From Poriferisodalis sp965214215 (GTDB taxonomy: Bacteria; Actinomycetota; Acidimicrobiia; Acidimicrobiales; Poriferisodalaceae): 64,000 nt of DNA. Position numbers and translations under genes: made by a program. The notes beneath the pieces are model-generated. The model made no database searches and was not told the origin of the DNA. It saw only the letters and a list, made by a program, of their open reading frames with translations. Position 1 is the first letter of the stretch. Each line of letters begins with the position of its first letter. Where the stretch lies: NCBI RefSeq assembly GCF_965214215.1, contig NZ_CBDCBD010000003.1:1-64000 (forward strand), written 5' to 3'. Below are positions 16,097 to 24,114 of this stretch, piece by piece.

Positions 16097-17056
16097 TCAT
16101 CGGTCGAACGCGGCCAGCGATGCCACAATCTCCGCAAGCGTCGAGCGCGACGGCACCCAGTTCAGGGTGCGCTGAGCCAGCTGCGGCGACGCGATCAGCT
16201 CGGCTGGATCACCGGCGCGGCGCGGCCCGAGTTTGTACCGAACGGTGCGGCCCAGTCCGCGCTCGACCGCCGCGATCACCTCGAGCACCGAGTGACCAGT
16301 TCCCCCACCCAGATTCAGCGCCGTGGTTGCACCGCCATCGCGAAGGTACCCAAGCGCCAGCAAGTGAGCGTCAACGAGATCGGAGATGTGAATGTAATCC
16401 CGGATTGCGGTGCCATCGGGCGTGGGATAGTCCGAACCGAACACTGTCAACGGCTCTTGACGCTCCGATGCTGCGCGCACGGCCAAGGGCACCAGGTGCG
16501 TCTCGGGATTGTGCTGCTCGGTCCGGTTCGATGTCGCTCCAGCAGCATTGAAGTACCGCAGCGACACCGATCGAAGGTCATCGGCGGTGTCATGCATGCG
16601 CAGCATCTGCTCGACGCAGAGCTTCGTCCAACCGTACGGACTCGTCGGCTGAAGCGGAGCGCTCTCGGTGATCGGCTGAGTCGATGCGTTTCCGTACACC
16701 GCGGCAGACGAGGAGAACACCACGAGTTCAACACCACCGTCGAGGAGCGCCCGGATCAGCCGTGCCGATTGAACGAAGTTGTTCTCGATGTACGCACCCG
16801 GGTCCCGCACGGACTCTCCGACAGCGATCAGCCCCGCAAGGTGAATGCACGAAGTGATGCCATGACCACGTACGAGTCGGGAGATCGCCTCGCTGTCGCC
16901 TACGCCGGCGGACTCGAAGATGACCCCAGGAGGCAGCACTGGCTGCGAGGATCGCGACAAGTTGTCGACAACCACAACGCGCTCGCCGCGCTCTGCGAGT
17001 GCATCGACCACGACTGAGCCGATGTAGCCCGCTCCGCCGGTCACGAGCACGCTCAT
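16097..17056 (-). CDS. galE: UDP-glucose 4-epimerase
   Basis: A 319-residue extended short-chain dehydrogenase. It has the NAD-binding motif VTGGAGYIGS at residues 5-14, VVVDNLSRSS for the adenosine ribose, VFSSSAAVYG carrying the catalytic Ser, and the YGWTK catalytic Tyr/Lys pair. C-terminal substrate elements include RDYIHISDLVDAHLLA. It interconverts UDP-galactose and UDP-glucose. It converges on galK with 31 bases between the stops and completes the galactose group except for galT, which is not in the window. Confidence 0.94.
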   Translation of the reverse strand: MSVLVTGGAGYIGSVVVDALAERGERVVVVDNLSRSSQPVLPPGVIFESAGVGDSEAISRLVRGHGITSCIHLAGLIAVGESVRDPGAYIENNFVQSARLIRALLDGGVELVVFSSSAAVYGNASTQPITESAPLQPTSPYGWTKLCVEQMLRMHDTADDLRSVSLRYFNAAGATSNRTEQHNPETHLVPLAVRAASERQEPLTVFGSDYPTPDGTAIRDYIHISDLVDAHLLALGYLRDGGATTALNLGGGTGHSVLEVIAAVERGLGRTVRYKLGPRRAGDPAELIASPQLAQRTLNWVPSRSTLAEIVASLAAFDR

Positions 17057-17080
17057 GTGTTCACCGTGGGGACCTGCTGC

Positions 17081-18118
17081 TCAGCTTGTGCCGAGCGAGA
17101 GCAGGTTCTCGACGGGCTGGTAGAGCTCTTCGAGGTAGGCCGTGTCGTCGGCGCTGAGCTCGATGGTCGTTGCTTCGACGAGCTGGTCCAGCTGGCTGAT
17201 CTTGGACACACCGACGACCGGGGCGGTGATCTCGGGCTTATTCGCCAGCCACGCCAAGGCGATCTGGGCGGGGCGCACATCGAGCCGCTCGGCAACTTCA
17301 GACACCCGGTCGGCGATGTCGAAGTCGCGCTCGCCCCGATAGAGGCTCTCGGTGCGGGCGCGGTCTTGGCCCTTCGAGCGGTCGGTCGTGCCAGCATCGA
17401 GGCTGCCCCGGTAGGAACCGGTGAGAATGCCACGTGCCAGAGGCGACCACGGGGTGAGCGCCACCCCGGTGCTAGCGCAGTAGGGGTTCATCTCACGCTC
17501 TTCCTCGCGGTAGATGAGGTTGTAGTGGTTCTGCATGGAGACGAACTTGGTCCAGCCCCGCATCTGCGCAGTGAACTGCAGTTCGGCGAACTGCCAGGCG
17601 AACATCGACGAACCGCCCAGGTACAGCGCCTTGCCGGCCTTGACCACATCGTGCAGCGCCTCCATCGACTCGACGATCGGCGTGTCGACGGTGCCGGGGA
17701 TGCCGTGGGGATGGCGGTGGATGATCAGCTGGTCCACGTAGTCGACACCGAGGCGCCGCAACGAATTGTCGATGCCCTCCATGATGTGCTTGCGGTTCAA
17801 GCCCCCCTCGTTGGGGTTGCGGCCCATCGGCATCGAGACCTTGGTGGTCAGCACGTACTGCTCACGTGGCAGCAATTCCCTCAGCAGTTGCCCCACGACC
17901 TCCTCGGAGGCACCGACGCCGTAGATATCGGCGCAGTCGAAGTAGTAGAGGCCGCGCTCGATGGCGGCCTCGAAGATTGGGCGCGCTTCGTCGACGCCGA
18001 GGGTCCAGTCGCCCTGGTGTCCCCGACCGGGGACCCCGAAGTTCATGGTTCCCAAGCAGAGCTCGGAGACCTGGAGTCCGCAGTTCGAACCGAGCTGGGC
18101 AGATTTCAGTCGCGACAT
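17081..18118 (-). CDS. aldo/keto reductase
   Basis: A 345-residue NADPH-dependent oxidoreductase of the AKR (beta-barrel) superfamily. The ATG at 18118 gives MSRLKSAQLGSNCGLQVSEL, the typical start; the open frame upstream is within the desaturase gene. The catalytic tetrad is visible as Asp and Tyr in YFDCADIYGVG, Lys in VLTTKVSMP and His in LIIHRHPHG. NADP-binding elements near the end include VGVSKISQLDQL. It resembles the tyrosine auxotrophy suppressor/YhdN-like aldo/keto reductases. The substrate is unknown. It follows galE's start by 24 bases in the opposite order of transcription, so it is not clearly part of the galactose locus. Confidence 0.92.
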   Translation of the reverse strand: MSRLKSAQLGSNCGLQVSELCLGTMNFGVPGRGHQGDWTLGVDEARPIFEAAIERGLYYFDCADIYGVGASEEVVGQLLRELLPREQYVLTTKVSMPMGRNPNEGGLNRKHIMEGIDNSLRRLGVDYVDQLIIHRHPHGIPGTVDTPIVESMEALHDVVKAGKALYLGGSSMFAWQFAELQFTAQMRGWTKFVSMQNHYNLIYREEEREMNPYCASTGVALTPWSPLARGILTGSYRGSLDAGTTDRSKGQDRARTESLYRGERDFDIADRVSEVAERLDVRPAQIALAWLANKPEITAPVVGVSKISQLDQLVEATTIELSADDTAYLEELYQPVENLLSLGTS

Positions 18119-18186
18119 GGCCCCGAAACGTATTCGACGGCGGCCCTCATCCGTCGGGTTGCCTCGCCGGCGATCGGAGATGGGGG

Positions 18187-19191
18187 CTACGCAGGCTCGG
18201 GCGAGCCGGCGGCAAGGGAGCGCCACAGCGCCCGGTAGGTCGGCCACGATGCCGCGGCGGGCAGGTAGCCGTCCTCTTCCAGTGCGCGCTGCAAGCGCGG
18301 CAGGTTCCGGGCCGGCACGCCCGAGTCGACGTGATGGGCCAGGTGATAACCGACGTGGTACGGCACGAACAGCACACGCGCTAGCCAGCTCTGGCGGATG
18401 TGGTGCGTGGTATTGCGGCGATCGGAGGTACGGGTCATGCCGCCGTGCTCTGCGACGGCTCGCAGGCGGTTGATGAACTGGTACCAGGTGAACCACGGCA
18501 GCACCCACGCCATCAGGTACAGCCATGGGTGGCCGGCCAGCCAGAACAGCCCGAACACGATCGCCTGCCCGGCGAAGAACCGCAGGCTGAGCGGCACGTA
18601 CTTCAGCTTCACGAGCCCGGTGAAGCGGGGCTTGGTGATGCGCCACGCCGACACGCCGACGAGGTCGCGCAACAGCTTGCGCCGCAGCGACCTTGCAGAG
18701 ATCGGGTAGAAGGAATACAGCAGGAAGTCGGGCTCTTTGGGTCCGAATTCGTCTCGATGATGGTTGGCGTGGCCCCGCCGGTAGAAGTGCGAGCCGGTGC
18801 CCATCGGCAGCCAGCCCAGCAGGTTGATGCCGATGCGGTCATTCAGCCAGCGGTGAGAGAACAACAACCGGTGGGCCGCTTCGTGGTGCAGGATGAACCA
18901 CCGCAGCTGCAGCGTTCCGATCACGGGCACCGCTGCGACCACTGCAAGCGGGTGGCCGGTGGCGATCACCGCAGCGATGACTGCCACCGGCGCTGCCAAG
19001 GTCGCGATGACCTCGACTGCATTGATCACGTTCGGGACTCGGCGCAGCTCTGCTCGGAACTCAGGCCGAGGGCGGCCGTCCGGGCGAAGCCGCTCCGAGC
19101 CCTCGAACCGAGGCAGATCGGGACGCGTCATGCCGCCCGTCATCTTCGCCACTAGCTCGTCGTGGGTCGGCGGCGCGCCGGTCACGCTCAC
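18187..19191 (-). CDS. membrane fatty acid desaturase/hydroxylase family protein
   Basis: A 334-residue membrane-bound di-iron enzyme. The three histidine clusters are present: HHEAAHRLLFSH, GHANHHRDEFG and GYHLAHHVDSG, separated by hydrophobic segments that would form two membrane hairpins. The family introduces double bonds or hydroxyl groups into acyl chains, or hydroxylates carotenoids. The spacing HxxxH, HxxHH, HxxHH fits fatty acid desaturases. The start is a GTG at 19191 with a second in-frame GTG two codons later. The substrate is not determinable from sequence. Confidence 0.88.
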   Translation of the reverse strand: MSVTGAPPTHDELVAKMTGGMTRPDLPRFEGSERLRPDGRPRPEFRAELRRVPNVINAVEVIATLAAPVAVIAAVIATGHPLAVVAAVPVIGTLQLRWFILHHEAAHRLLFSHRWLNDRIGINLLGWLPMGTGSHFYRRGHANHHRDEFGPKEPDFLLYSFYPISARSLRRKLLRDLVGVSAWRITKPRFTGLVKLKYVPLSLRFFAGQAIVFGLFWLAGHPWLYLMAWVLPWFTWYQFINRLRAVAEHGGMTRTSDRRNTTHHIRQSWLARVLFVPYHVGYHLAHHVDSGVPARNLPRLQRALEEDGYLPAAASWPTYRALWRSLAAGSPEPA

Positions 19192-19375
19192 GCCCTGATG
19201 CTACGGCGCTCGCACAGCACGAGGGAGTCGTCACGGCACAGGGCTGGTCCAGACCGCGTCCGCAGGCGTACCGACTGGCCTGGGCCAGCCGGGAGCGCCG
19301 GTCGTTAGCTACGGTTCCGGGCGACCACCGAGTGGCTGGACCCGTTCACAGCCGGCTGAGACAGGGGAATCGACG

Positions 19376-20119
19376 ATGGATTTGGGAATTTCAGGACGCA
19401 CCGCGGCCGTGGCCGCGGGCTCAGCAGGATTGGGGCTCGGGTCGGCCAAGGCGCTCGCGGCCGAAGGCGTACGCGTGGCCATCTGCGGCCGGGACTCTGA
19501 GCGCCTGGCCGCGGCGGCTGCGCAGATCGATGGCGACGTGCTCTCGATCACCGCCGATCTCGGCAACCCCGACGACGGTCGCAGCTTCGTGGAGCAGGCC
19601 ATTGCCGGGCTCGGCTCCGTCGACATCTTGGTGACGAACGCAGGCGGTCCGCCGCCGGGCATGTTCGACACCACCGAGATGGATGCCTACCAGATGGCAT
19701 TCGACATGAACTGCAAGGCCATGATCGAGATGTGCCGGGTGGCCATCCCGCCAATGCGTGAGCGCGGCTGGGGGCGGGTGTGCGCCATCACCAGCGTCGG
19801 CGTGAAGCAGCCGATCCCGTTCCTGCTCGCCAGCTCGGTCGCACGGGCCGGCTTGACCAGTTTCCTCAAGCTCACCGCCCGGGAAGTGGCAGCCGACGGA
19901 GTGACGGTGAACTCAGCTCAGCCCGGTACGCATTGGACCGACCGGGTGTCAAAGATGATGGACCAAGAACAGGCCGGGCAGAGCAACCCGATGGGCGTCT
20001 GCGGCGATTCCGACGACTTCGGCGCCGCGGTGGCGTTCCTGTGCAGCGAGCAAGCCAAGTTCGTCACCGGCACCGGCCTGCTCATCGACGGCGGCCAAGC
20101 CACCGGGCTGCTGGACTGA
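19376..20119 (+). CDS. SDR family oxidoreductase lacking the usual YxxxK
   Basis: A 247-residue classical-length short-chain dehydrogenase/reductase. The nucleotide-binding motif has the form AVAAGSAGLGLGSAKALA (normally TGxxxGxG), followed by VTNAGGPPPG for the NNAG element. In the catalytic region ITSVGVKQPIP supplies a Ser. The place where YxxxK is expected reads FLLASSVARAGLTSFLK, without an evident Tyr-x3-Lys. Similar Tyr-less SDRs (beta-ketoacyl-reductase-like) are known in actinobacteria, and their chemistry is unclear. An AGGGGA ribosome site precedes the ATG. A diverged second copy of this gene's 3' end is found at 21524-21619, beyond the ATPase gene. Confidence 0.88.
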   Translation: MDLGISGRTAAVAAGSAGLGLGSAKALAAEGVRVAICGRDSERLAAAAAQIDGDVLSITADLGNPDDGRSFVEQAIAGLGSVDILVTNAGGPPPGMFDTTEMDAYQMAFDMNCKAMIEMCRVAIPPMRERGWGRVCAITSVGVKQPIPFLLASSVARAGLTSFLKLTAREVAADGVTVNSAQPGTHWTDRVSKMMDQEQAGQSNPMGVCGDSDDFGAAVAFLCSEQAKFVTGTGLLIDGGQATGLLD

Positions 20120-20200
20120 GTACCTCGCCTGCGCAGCTCGCCTCGGCCGACCGCGGTTGAGTCGGCCGCGACTCCGGTGTGAATCCGAGACGCTCCGCTG

Positions 20201-20260
20201 AAAGTGATACTTCACCTAAAAGTGAGAACTAAACAAAAGGTGAGAACTCGTGATACCTTG
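20201..20260 (+). promoter_or_regulatory. AT-richer repeat-bearing leader, candidate promoter/operator of the ATPase gene
   Basis: The sequence here is clearly less GC-rich than its surroundings. It contains GTGA-TACT-TCAC (20204-20215), a short inverted repeat. Two copies of GTGAGAACT follow, starting 18 bp apart (20222-20230 and 20240-20248), and a further GTGATACC lies after them. The region sits 100 to 160 bases before the ATPase start. It looks like a promoter with direct-repeat regulator sites, but no specific factor is recognised. Confidence 0.35.
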
Positions 20261-20362
20261 TCGCATGCCGTCGGATAAGCGAGGGAATCCGGGTTGAGTG
20301 ACGCTGGCAGATGCACACCGAGGTTGTGAACGCCGCATTTTCTCGTCGTCTTGGACATCGGC

Positions 20363-21475
20363 ATGACTGCTGCTGACAACCCGTTCCTGCCGACATTCGG
20401 GACCTCACCGCCGATGCTGGCAGGCCGAGACGATGTCGTTGCCCGCTTTGAGCACGCCTTCGCGCGGGGCCCACAACACCCCGACTACACCATGCTCATC
20501 ACGGGTGTGCGCGGCTCTGGCAAGACCGTGCTGCTCAACGAGGCCGAGGACGCGGCGCTGCGTCTCGGCTGGCGTGTGATCTCCATGTCGGCATCGGTGC
20601 GCGACCTCTGCCGTCTCGTCACCAACGCAGCACTGCAACATCTCCGCGAGGCAGACAATGGCGAGCCGTCACGGCGAGTCTCGTCCGTCTCGGTGATGGG
20701 CGTCGGTGTCGAATGGAACGAAAGACCCGCCACTCAGATCGCCGAGGTCGACCTGCGCTCCGCACTCACCGCGCTGGCCGCCAACGTCGCCGCCGATTCG
20801 ACCGGCTTGCTTCTTACGGTCGACGAACTGCAAGCCGTGTCGCAATCCGAGGCGACGGAACTCGCTGTCACCGTTCAGCACATCACCCGCCGCGAGCTGC
20901 TGCCTGTGGCATTCGTCGGCGCGGCTCTGCCCGAGATTGACGAGACGCTTCTGGTTGATCGCGGAATGACCTTCTTCCAACGCTGTGCCCGCGCTCGGCT
21001 CACACCGCTGCTGCCCGACGACACAGCAGCGGCGCTCAGGCAGCCGATACAGCAAGCCGGCGGTCGCATCGACGACGTTGCACTCGGGCATCTGGTCGGC
21101 GCCTCGGGCGGCCATCCGTTCACCATTCAGCTGCTCGGTTATCACACCTGGGAAATGGCAACCCCCGGCGCCCGCATCATTGCCACCCACGCAGCCGCCG
21201 GCGCCATGGAAGCCGATCATGTGTTGCTGGAGCAGATCGTCAAGCCGATCTGGAGCGGTCTGTCGGACATGGATCGCTCATTCCTGTGGGCGATGTCTCT
21301 TGACGAAGCCGACTCAGAGATGAGCCTCATAGCGGAACGGATCGAACGTTCTCCCAACTACGCGCAGACCTATCGGCGGCGTCTCATCGATGTCGGGGCC
21401 ATCGAGCCTGCCGGTCGCGGCAAGGTCAGATTCGGCTATCCGCAGATGCGCTCCTGGCTACGCTCGCAGCGATGA
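20363..21475 (+). CDS. AAA ATPase with C-terminal winged helix, Orc1/ATPase-domain type
   Basis: A 370-residue P-loop ATPase. Walker A is TGVRGSGKTVLL near residue 48 and Walker B is GLLLTVDELQAV. HGHPF-like GASGGHPFTIQLLGYH follows, an element common to the STAND/archaeal-ATPase branch. A C-terminal winged-helix segment reads YAQTYRRRLIDVGAIEPAG. The domain order resembles Orc1/Cdc6-like and prokaryotic ATPases of unknown function found singly in actinobacterial genomes. The ATG at 20363 is preferred to a TTG four codons earlier. It is a single-gene unit with an AT-richer leader, and sits between the SDR gene and a fragment resembling that gene's 3' end, so it is probably an acquired cargo gene. 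No function is assigned. Confidence 0.75.
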   Translation: MTAADNPFLPTFGTSPPMLAGRDDVVARFEHAFARGPQHPDYTMLITGVRGSGKTVLLNEAEDAALRLGWRVISMSASVRDLCRLVTNAALQHLREADNGEPSRRVSSVSVMGVGVEWNERPATQIAEVDLRSALTALAANVAADSTGLLLTVDELQAVSQSEATELAVTVQHITRRELLPVAFVGAALPEIDETLLVDRGMTFFQRCARARLTPLLPDDTAAALRQPIQQAGGRIDDVALGHLVGASGGHPFTIQLLGYHTWEMATPGARIIATHAAAGAMEADHVLLEQIVKPIWSGLSDMDRSFLWAMSLDEADSEMSLIAERIERSPNYAQTYRRRLIDVGAIEPAGRGKVRFGYPQMRSWLRSQR

Positions 21476-21523
21476 CAGACCAGCGGCGGCCTCATGTCAT
21501 GGCTCAGCACGACAAGACGCACG

Positions 21524-21619
21524 CGTGCGCTGCAGCAAACTAAATACCTTGTCGGCACCAGTCTGCTCATTGACGGCGGCCTGGCCACCAGGCTCGTCGA
21601 GCCGGGCCCAAGCCGCTAG
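21524..21619 (+). pseudogene. remnant of an SDR gene 3' end
   Basis: The frame starting at codon positions 21524 and reaching the TAG at 21617-21619 reads ALQQTKYLVGTSLLIDGG, then LATRLVEPG. This matches the C-terminus of the intact SDR upstream (SEQAKFVTGTGLLIDGG, then QATGLLD), at about 73 percent of nucleotides over the last 60 bases by hand alignment. No start and no N-terminal SDR domain are present. It is a diverged duplicate tail separated from the intact copy by the ATPase gene. Its last bases overlap the coxM stop on the other strand. It could be a coincidental similarity to a common SDR tail motif, but position and length argue for homology. Confidence 0.5.
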
Positions 21620-22443
21620 GAGATACCGGCGGCTTCGAGTGCCCGGCGGGTGAGCACCCGGGCGAGGTGGTTGCGGTAGTCCGGCGTGGCGTTCAGGTCG
21701 GTGGGGGCTTCAGTGCCCTCAGCGGCCTGCTCGGCTGCATCAGCGGCTGAAGCTCCCCCGGCCAGTGCGGATTCGACCGCACCCGCACGCAGCGGCGTGG
21801 AGCCCATGTTCACGAGCGCAACGCTGGTCCCACCGTTCACATTCACTGCGGCGACGCCCACGATCGCCCAATCCTGGGCCCGTCGGTTGAACTTCTGATA
21901 GTTCCAGCCGTCGCCCGGCGCCTTGGGCACCCGGATCTCGGTGAGCATCTCGTCGTCGGCCAGTGCCGATTCGAAGTAGCCGGTGAAGAAGTCGCCGGCG
22001 GAGATCTCACGGCTGCCGTTCGGACCCTGCGCGACGAGCGTGCCGCCCAGCGCCAGCACGGCTGCCGGCAGATCGGAGGCCGGGTCGGAGTGCGCCAGCG
22101 AACCGCCGATGGTGCCGCGGTGGCGGACCTGCGGGTCGCCGACCTCACCGGCCACATGCCCCAGCAACGGGCACTCGGCGGCAAGCAGGTCGCTGGTCTC
22201 CAGCGCGCGGTGACGGGTCAGCGCACCGATGGCGATGTGATCGCCGCCGTCGTTTATGTAGCTGAGGTCGGTGACGCGGCCGATGTCCACAACCACGCTG
22301 GGTACCGCTAGGCGCAGCTTCATCATCGGCAGCAGCGAATGGCCGCCCGCCAGCAGCTTGGCCTCGTCGCCATGCTCGCCGAGCAGCGCTATCGCCTCTT
22401 GCGCGGAGCCAGCTCGTGCGTAGTCGAATGCTGCAGGAATCAT
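21616..22443 (-). CDS. coxM: molybdenum hydroxylase FAD-binding medium subunit, CoxM type
   Basis: A 275-residue FAD-binding subunit of the xanthine dehydrogenase/CO dehydrogenase family. The two FAD pyrophosphate signatures are present: LLAGGHSLLPMMKLRL (about residues 28-43) and GTIGGSLAHSDPASDLP, with the expected LGHVAGEVGDPQVRHR before the second. The ATG at 22443 gives MIPAAFDYARAGSAQEAIAL, the standard start. It accepts electrons from the two 2Fe-2S clusters of CoxS. It starts 13 bases after the CoxS stop. No molybdopterin-binding large subunit follows; an SDR remnant and the oppositely oriented ATPase are found instead. Confidence 0.92.
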   Translation of the reverse strand: MIPAAFDYARAGSAQEAIALLGEHGDEAKLLAGGHSLLPMMKLRLAVPSVVVDIGRVTDLSYINDGGDHIAIGALTRHRALETSDLLAAECPLLGHVAGEVGDPQVRHRGTIGGSLAHSDPASDLPAAVLALGGTLVAQGPNGSREISAGDFFTGYFESALADDEMLTEIRVPKAPGDGWNYQKFNRRAQDWAIVGVAAVNVNGGTSVALVNMGSTPLRAGAVESALAGGASAADAAEQAAEGTEAPTDLNATPDYRNHLARVLTRRALEAAGIS

Positions 22444-22456
22444 TGCTGTACCCCCC

Positions 22457-22927
22457 TCAGTCCGATGTCTCGCCGGCGGCGCATGCCAGCACCGACTTGA
22501 CGATGTTGTGGTACCCCGTGCAGCGGCACAGGTTCCCTTCCAAACCCAAACGCACCTCACGCTCGGATGGGTCGGGGTTCTCCTCGAGCAGCGATACCGC
22601 CGCCATGACCATGCCGGGAGTGCAGTAGCCGCACTGCAGCCCGTGGTTCTGGCGGAAGGACTCTTGCATCGGGTGCAGCTCGTCGTCTGACGGTGCCAAG
22701 CCCTCGATGGTCAAGATGTCTTCGCCATCAGCCTGCACCGCCAGCATCGTGCACGACTTCACCGATTCGCCGTTCACGTGCACCGTGCAAGCTCCGCACG
22801 AGGACGTGTCGCAGCCCACGTTGGTGCCAGTCAGCCGCAGGTCGTCCCGCAGCCAGTACACGAGCAACGTGCGCGGTTCGACGTCGCCGCTGCGAGTCTC
22901 GCCGTTCACCGTGACGCTGATCTCCAC
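22457..22927 (-). CDS. coxS: molybdenum hydroxylase 2Fe-2S small subunit, CoxS type
   Basis: A 156-residue iron-sulfur protein with both clusters of the family. The plant-ferredoxin type cluster uses Cys39, Cys44, Cys47 and Cys59 (GCDTSSCGACTVHVNGES). The second, helical cluster uses Cys99, Cys102, Cys134 and Cys136 (LQCGYCTPGM and GNLCRCTGYH). It relays electrons from the molybdenum site to the FAD subunit. It is the first gene of a two-gene unit divergent from a TetR regulator. Either CO dehydrogenase-like or aldehyde/aromatic oxidoreductase function is possible, since small subunits do not discriminate. Confidence 0.94.
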   Translation of the reverse strand: MEISVTVNGETRSGDVEPRTLLVYWLRDDLRLTGTNVGCDTSSCGACTVHVNGESVKSCTMLAVQADGEDILTIEGLAPSDDELHPMQESFRQNHGLQCGYCTPGMVMAAVSLLEENPDPSEREVRLGLEGNLCRCTGYHNIVKSVLACAAGETSD

Positions 22928-22995
22928 AATGACCCCTCTTCTCGTCGGCCGTCTGGCCGAGCAATCTCTTGGTCCAAGCCGAGTGTCTGTCTACA

Positions 22996-23010
22996 CGGCC
23001 CGCAGGGCCG
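22996..23010. promoter_or_regulatory. inverted repeat in the coxS/tetR intergenic region
   Basis: CGGCCC-GCA-GGGCCG is a perfect 6-bp inverted repeat with a 3-bp centre, in the 166-bp gap between the divergent coxS and tetR genes. Its size suits a TetR-family dimer. In a GC-rich genome such repeats also arise by chance, so this is only a candidate operator. Confidence 0.3.
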
Positions 23011-23093
23011 AGCGCGCACCATCATGCACCATGCGGCAGCTACGCGCAGACACGAGGACAAGCGGCCCGCAAGCACAGCAGTAGTTTGGCGAT

Positions 23094-23681
23094 GTGGCCA
23101 GCGAACGGGCATCAGCGGGTACTGACGGCACGTCGGAACGCGCGAGCGAAGCGGTACCGCCGGACACGCACGGCGCGATCCTGCAGCGGGCGCGCTACCT
23201 GTTCGCCCGGCAGGGCTACCGCGGCACCTCGATCCGGCAGCTCACCTCGGGACTTGGCCTCACACCGGCTGCGCTCTACTACCACTTCACCGGCAAGGAG
23301 GAGGTGCTCGCTGAGGTCTTGGATCCGATGGAGAGCGACGGCGAGACGATCATCGCCTGGATGGCCGAACTGGAGCCAACGCCGGAAGCCCTGCGCGAGG
23401 TGCTCGATCGGTACTTCGACCTGCTCGCCCGCCACATCGTGGCGTTCCGGTTCGTCGCCGGCGATGTCGACGTTCAACACAGCGCAGTCGGTCAACGGCT
23501 GCGAGCCCAAGCGAGAGACCTGTTTGCCTGGCTCACCGGATCTTCTCCCGAAGTCGGGGATCGGATCCGTGCGGCAGCCGCCGTCGGCACGATCCGCCTG
23601 TCGCTCGAGCAGAGCGGCGTGGATCCCGACACTCATCGAGATGCGATCATCGGACGCGCCCTGCGCATCATGACTGACTAG
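23094..23681 (+). CDS. TetR family transcriptional regulator
   Basis: A 195-residue regulator starting at GTG 23094. The N-terminal helix-turn-helix reads YRGTSIRQLTSGLGLTPAAL followed by YYHFTGKEEVL, the standard TetR signature at about residues 45-75. The remaining helical domain is a ligand/dimerisation region without recognisable specificity. It is divergent from coxS-coxM and therefore a candidate regulator of that unit. The gene converges on ftsB with 16 bases between stops. Confidence 0.9.
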   Translation: MASERASAGTDGTSERASEAVPPDTHGAILQRARYLFARQGYRGTSIRQLTSGLGLTPAALYYHFTGKEEVLAEVLDPMESDGETIIAWMAELEPTPEALREVLDRYFDLLARHIVAFRFVAGDVDVQHSAVGQRLRAQARDLFAWLTGSSPEVGDRIRAAAAVGTIRLSLEQSGVDPDTHRDAIIGRALRIMTD

Positions 23682-23697
23682 GGGCTGAGCCGATCGG

Positions 23698-24114
23698 TCA
23701 GCGATCGCCGTCGCTGAGCAGATGTGCCACGCCTGGCAGCGGCCACGCCGACGGCAGCGTGATGACCTCGGCAGGATTCACGTTCAGGCGATACAGCGTG
23801 TCACCCTCACGCACGAGCGACAGCTGCTCACGTGCGATCCGCTCCACGACCACTGGGTCTCGGGCATCGGCCACCTGGTCGGCCAGGTGCGCAGTCTCCG
23901 CCTGAAGCCGTTCAAGCGTGTCGGCGGCATGGTCAATGTTGCGCCGCTGCGAATTCAGCGACTGCCAAGGAAACAGCAGCACTGCGAGCAGGCCGACGAC
24001 ACTCACCAAGATCGCCAAGCCGACGAGCGTCGCCATGACCCGTGGCCGCCCCTCCCGTCGGCGGGAACGCGCCGGTGCATCGATGGGTGCCTCGTTCACG
24101 GACTGTGGATTCAT
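23698..24114 (-). CDS. ftsB: FtsB/DivIC-type septum formation initiator
   Basis: A 138-residue bitopic membrane protein. A basic cytoplasmic N-terminus (RSRRREGRPR) is followed by one transmembrane helix (about 27-49), a short coiled coil (about 52-85, SLNSQRRNIDHAADTLERLQ), and a conserved ERIAREQLSLVREGDTLYRL element typical of FtsB/DivIC. These proteins bridge FtsL and FtsQ in the divisome. The ATG overlaps the enolase stop (ATGA), and eno-ftsB adjacency is the usual actinobacterial order. Confidence 0.88.
   Translation of the reverse strand: MNPQSVNEAPIDAPARSRRREGRPRVMATLVGLAILVSVVGLLAVLLFPWQSLNSQRRNIDHAADTLERLQAETAHLADQVADARDPVVVERIAREQLSLVREGDTLYRLNVNPAEVITLPSAWPLPGVAHLLSDGDR

Noticed and set aside
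17081..18646. Longer aldo/keto reductase of 521 residues
   Set aside because: The additional N-terminus lies in a shifted frame over the desaturase gene; the family start is the ATG at 18118.
21390..21653. Short plus-strand frame across the ATPase end
   Set aside because: It is a shifted frame of the ATPase gene and of the SDR remnant. The remnant reads sensibly only in the frame ending at 21619.
22982..23053. GTGTCTG ... CAGACAC widely spaced inverted repeat before tetR
   Set aside because: Arms of 7 bases 58 bases apart are expected by chance; the compact 22996-23010 repeat is the better operator candidate.
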